NCBI RefSeq assembly: GCF_010015445.1
Contig: NC_053121.1
Location: forward strand, 33,121,934 to 33,185,933
From: Perca fluviatilis
Lineage: Eukaryota; Chordata; Actinopteri; Perciformes; Percidae
Reading direction: 5' to 3'
DNA: 64,000 nucleotides
Part shown: piece by piece, positions 61,780-64,000 of the stretch
How the letters are laid out: each line of letters starts with the position of its first letter
Numbering within the stretch: position 1 is the stretch's first letter
The notes under the pieces: model-generated
The model's input: the letters and a program-made list of their open reading frames with translations, nothing else
What the model was told of the DNA's origin: nothing
Databases searched by the model: none
Made by a program: the position numbers and the translations under genes

Positions 61780-62400
61780 GCTTCTTACACAAAAGCCAGC
61801 ATTTCAATTTCAAAGCTGCCCATTTGCTTGAAGCAGCACAGGGTCCCTCTGCATAAATCTTGGCCCATCTCTTGGCGGGGGAAACAAATGAGTGTCTTAA
61901 ATTAAATTTGAGACAATTAGGCTGCCTGCTATATGTAATCGGTTTTCTGGAATGATCAAACGGTCACAACTCAGGCCTGCATTAGAGGAAATGTGGGCGG
62001 AATAAGAGATGCAACAAGGGAACTTGGGCTGAGGAGTCCCAGATGTTTCATCAAACAGTTTGGTAATAAGATATCACAGTGTTTCCAATGGCACCCAGTA
62101 CCATCTGTATCTCTTACTTGCATTTCCTTCTTTTCTCTTTCATCCTGTTCACTACATGGACAAGGCATTGATAGCCATAGAGAGCAAGATTTATTTTACA
62201 CAACTCTGTGCCACAGCTACTTCAGAGTCAAAATTCAGATGTCAGGCTCAGAGCATTACCCTCCGTTATCAAATTTCCATATACGACTGGCAGTTCAATT
62301 TTGCAGTTCAGCAGAGCTTAATCCAAAGGAGTTTCTGGGAAGTAAGGCTGCAGATTTACCACAGCAATATTTAGTGTGTTGTGTTGGAAAGTAATTACAC
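61780..62400. promoter_or_regulatory. Candidate conserved non-coding block
   Basis: A repeat-free block with TTAAATTAAATTTGAGACAA, TATGTAATCGGTTTTCTGG and GGTAATAAGATATCAC. Open frames on both strands near 62000-62390 match nothing known. Confidence 0.25.
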
Positions 62401-62718
62401 CATGCAGAGAAAAAGACCCAAAGTTTTAGGAAGGGTAGCAACCAAGAGCTGAGAGACGGACAAGTAGCGAACACGCTAGGAAAATGTACAAGATTTTATG
62501 TTCCCTGTTGGTGTCGGCACCTTAGCCCATTTTTGCTTACAAACTGCAGGGTTGGGTCAGGCCTCAAATATTCCTAATGAACGTTAAGGGGACTATGCAT
62601 TTCTTACAGTGGAAGGCAGCTTAAGGATGCTTAAAATATTTGAATGAATGACTATAATGTATACTGTTCAGAAGAAGAAAGTAGTTTTGACAAATTGTGA
62701 CCTCTTCTTCACCAGTCA
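62401..62718. other. Unassigned non-coding DNA
   Basis: Nothing recognised before the LINE fragment. Confidence 0.35.
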
Positions 62719-62984
62719 GTCAAACTTCTGAAGTTCGTGGACGACACCACCCTCATTGGGCTCATCTTTGGTGTGAGTCGGCTTACAGGTGGGAGATTGA
62801 CCATCTTGTGACTTGGTGTAGTCAGAACAACTTGAAGCTGAAAACTCTTAAGACATGTGGAGATGGTTGTGGATTTTAGGGAGAACATAGCCCCACCCGT
62901 CCCCCATCACCCTGTGTGGTCGACACTGTGGAGTCTTTCCACTTTTTAGGCTCCATCATCACTCAGGACGTGCTCCTGCGTTGG
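62719..62984 (+). pseudogene. Rex/L2-type LINE reverse transcriptase fragment, multiply frameshifted
   Basis: Pieces of one reverse transcriptase appear in successive frames: VKLLKFVDDTTLIGLIFG (the catalytic box, with FVDD instead of the usual FADD), then ESAYRWEIDHLVTWCSQNNL, then VEMVVDFRENIAPP, then VDTVESFHFLGSIITQD. The order is correct and at least three frameshifts separate them. Both ends of the element are missing. The assignment to the CR1/L2/Rex group is from motif recognition. Confidence 0.82.
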
Positions 62985-63539
62985 CTGTCATTTCAGTGTC
63001 CAATAAATATCACCCACCACCACCAAAAGGAAAGAACTAACACTCAGCAATCACGCCTGGATACTTGAAGACAGAAATCACTAAAAAGGCAATGAAGTGA
63101 ATACAATTTCAACAATATGGCATTTAACCATGGTTGGTGCTCTGAATTGGATCACCACAAGCAAACTGATATTCTGAGGCACATACATTGAATGTGCACC
63201 ACACCTGGTTAAATGAAATGTAAGAAGATGTCTTTTTTTGCAGACAGGAGAAGCAGCAAATCAGAACAGTATGGGAGTGACAGCTTCCCTGAAGGAAAAG
63301 TTATTGAAGCAAAGCAGTATTTATAGACATGGCAAAACATTCTGTTTACTCCCTTCAATTCCTTAAGGAGGAACATGCAGTATTCATTCTCCAGGTCTAC
63401 ATCTTCTATTTGTGGAGGACATTTTATGTATAATGCAAGGCTCTACATGGGATTAGACGGTTTAGATGTTGTGTGGCAAAGACGTAACATCATCATATGC
63501 CAGCTAGCACTTAACACTCTAAGGAGAAATGCTCACTAA
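62985..63539. other. Unassigned non-coding DNA
   Basis: Nothing recognised. Confidence 0.4.
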
Positions 63540-63960
63540 TTGAGGTCAAGGGTGCTCTTTAACCATTTAAAAAAAAATCCTTTTCAGCCCATTTGTCTGC
63601 TCCTTTTAACACAATGAAATGGAGAAGTGTCCCATCGGAGTCCTGTGCTGAAATTAAAAGCCTTATAATACGTCAGACCTCTTGTCACTGAGCTGAATGG
63701 AAAAGCAGCTCTCTCGTCTATTGCTGATACGGGAGGGGAAGGGCTACTTTATTCACTAAACGGACCTATTATAGCTTCATCAGAGCCGCTGCAGCTGCTG
63801 CGATCTCACGTCAATAGACTTGTCAATCAGAGTCTCCCCAGGATGCTGTGATAGGCTACTTATCAAGGTCCCCTGGACTTAGAGCTGAAAGGTTGAGGAA
63901 CAGACTTTCCTAGCAGTCAAATAGCCGCTTGCCGGAATTGAAACTAATTACATTTCTCAA
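63540..63960. promoter_or_regulatory. Candidate conserved non-coding block
   Basis: Repeat-free, GC-mixed sequence with CACGTCAATAGACTTGTCAA, GATAGGCTACTTATCAAGG (paired GATA-type sites), CCTTATAATACGTCAG and ACTTTATTCACTAAACGG. No coding frame recognised. Confidence 0.32.
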
Positions 63961-64000
63961 GCATATATTTGCATATAGTCAAAATATGCAAAACAGAAGA

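Overview
The window looks like 64 kb of non-coding teleost fish DNA, probably from a percomorph. It is AT-rich, has many long (CA)n and (TA)n tracts, and carries short repeat families that I recognise as typical of percomorph genomes: TTAA-flanked MITEs, tRNA-derived SINEs, PIF/Harbinger remnants, a pogo-like element, Tx1/L1-type and Rex/L2-type LINEs. Every recognisable protein-coding segment belongs to a transposable element. I found no convincing host gene; one weak 80-bp exon candidate lies at 35626-35705. The window may be a gene desert or the inside of a very large intron.

Layout. 0-13 kb: a 448-bp element with a broken RecQ-helicase-like segment (330-777), two copies of a TTAA-flanked MITE (8262-9082, whose end has grown into eight 46-bp tandem units, and 10715-11217), and a teleost repeat at 12.2 kb. 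13-29 kb: a SINE with a 16-bp target duplication (14090-14253), a second SINE relic, a hAT-like MITE (23.2 kb), a Harbinger remnant with the HTH part of its transposase (23645-24477), a second TTAA MITE family (26360-26967) and a 686-bp pogo-like element keeping a 103-codon DNA-binding ORF (27944-28629). 31-33 kb: a 1337-bp foldback element nested in another repeat. 41.5-46.1 kb: an older 1.6-kb repeat split by a 3-kb LINE and a shorter insertion. 46-64 kb: two more TTAA MITEs, a second copy of the repeat seen at 31-33 kb carrying a 464-bp RecQ-like element with a 9-bp target duplication (58612-59075), a Harbinger remnant with the C-terminal part of the transposase (60489-61588), and a frameshifted LINE fragment (62719-62984).

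Between these lie repeat-free blocks with mixed GC and clustered TAAT/ATTA, CRE-like and octamer-like motifs, such as 5.8, 13.6, 16.1, 34.3, 48.7, 49.7 and 63.7 kb. They resemble the conserved non-coding enhancers found around vertebrate developmental genes, but one sequence cannot show conservation, so they are given as low-confidence candidates.

The genes here do not form a pathway. The most notable signal is the pair of diverged elements at the two ends of the window. Both start with TAGCCT termini, have a CCAAT box upstream of an ATG, and encode the start of a RecQ-like helicase domain.
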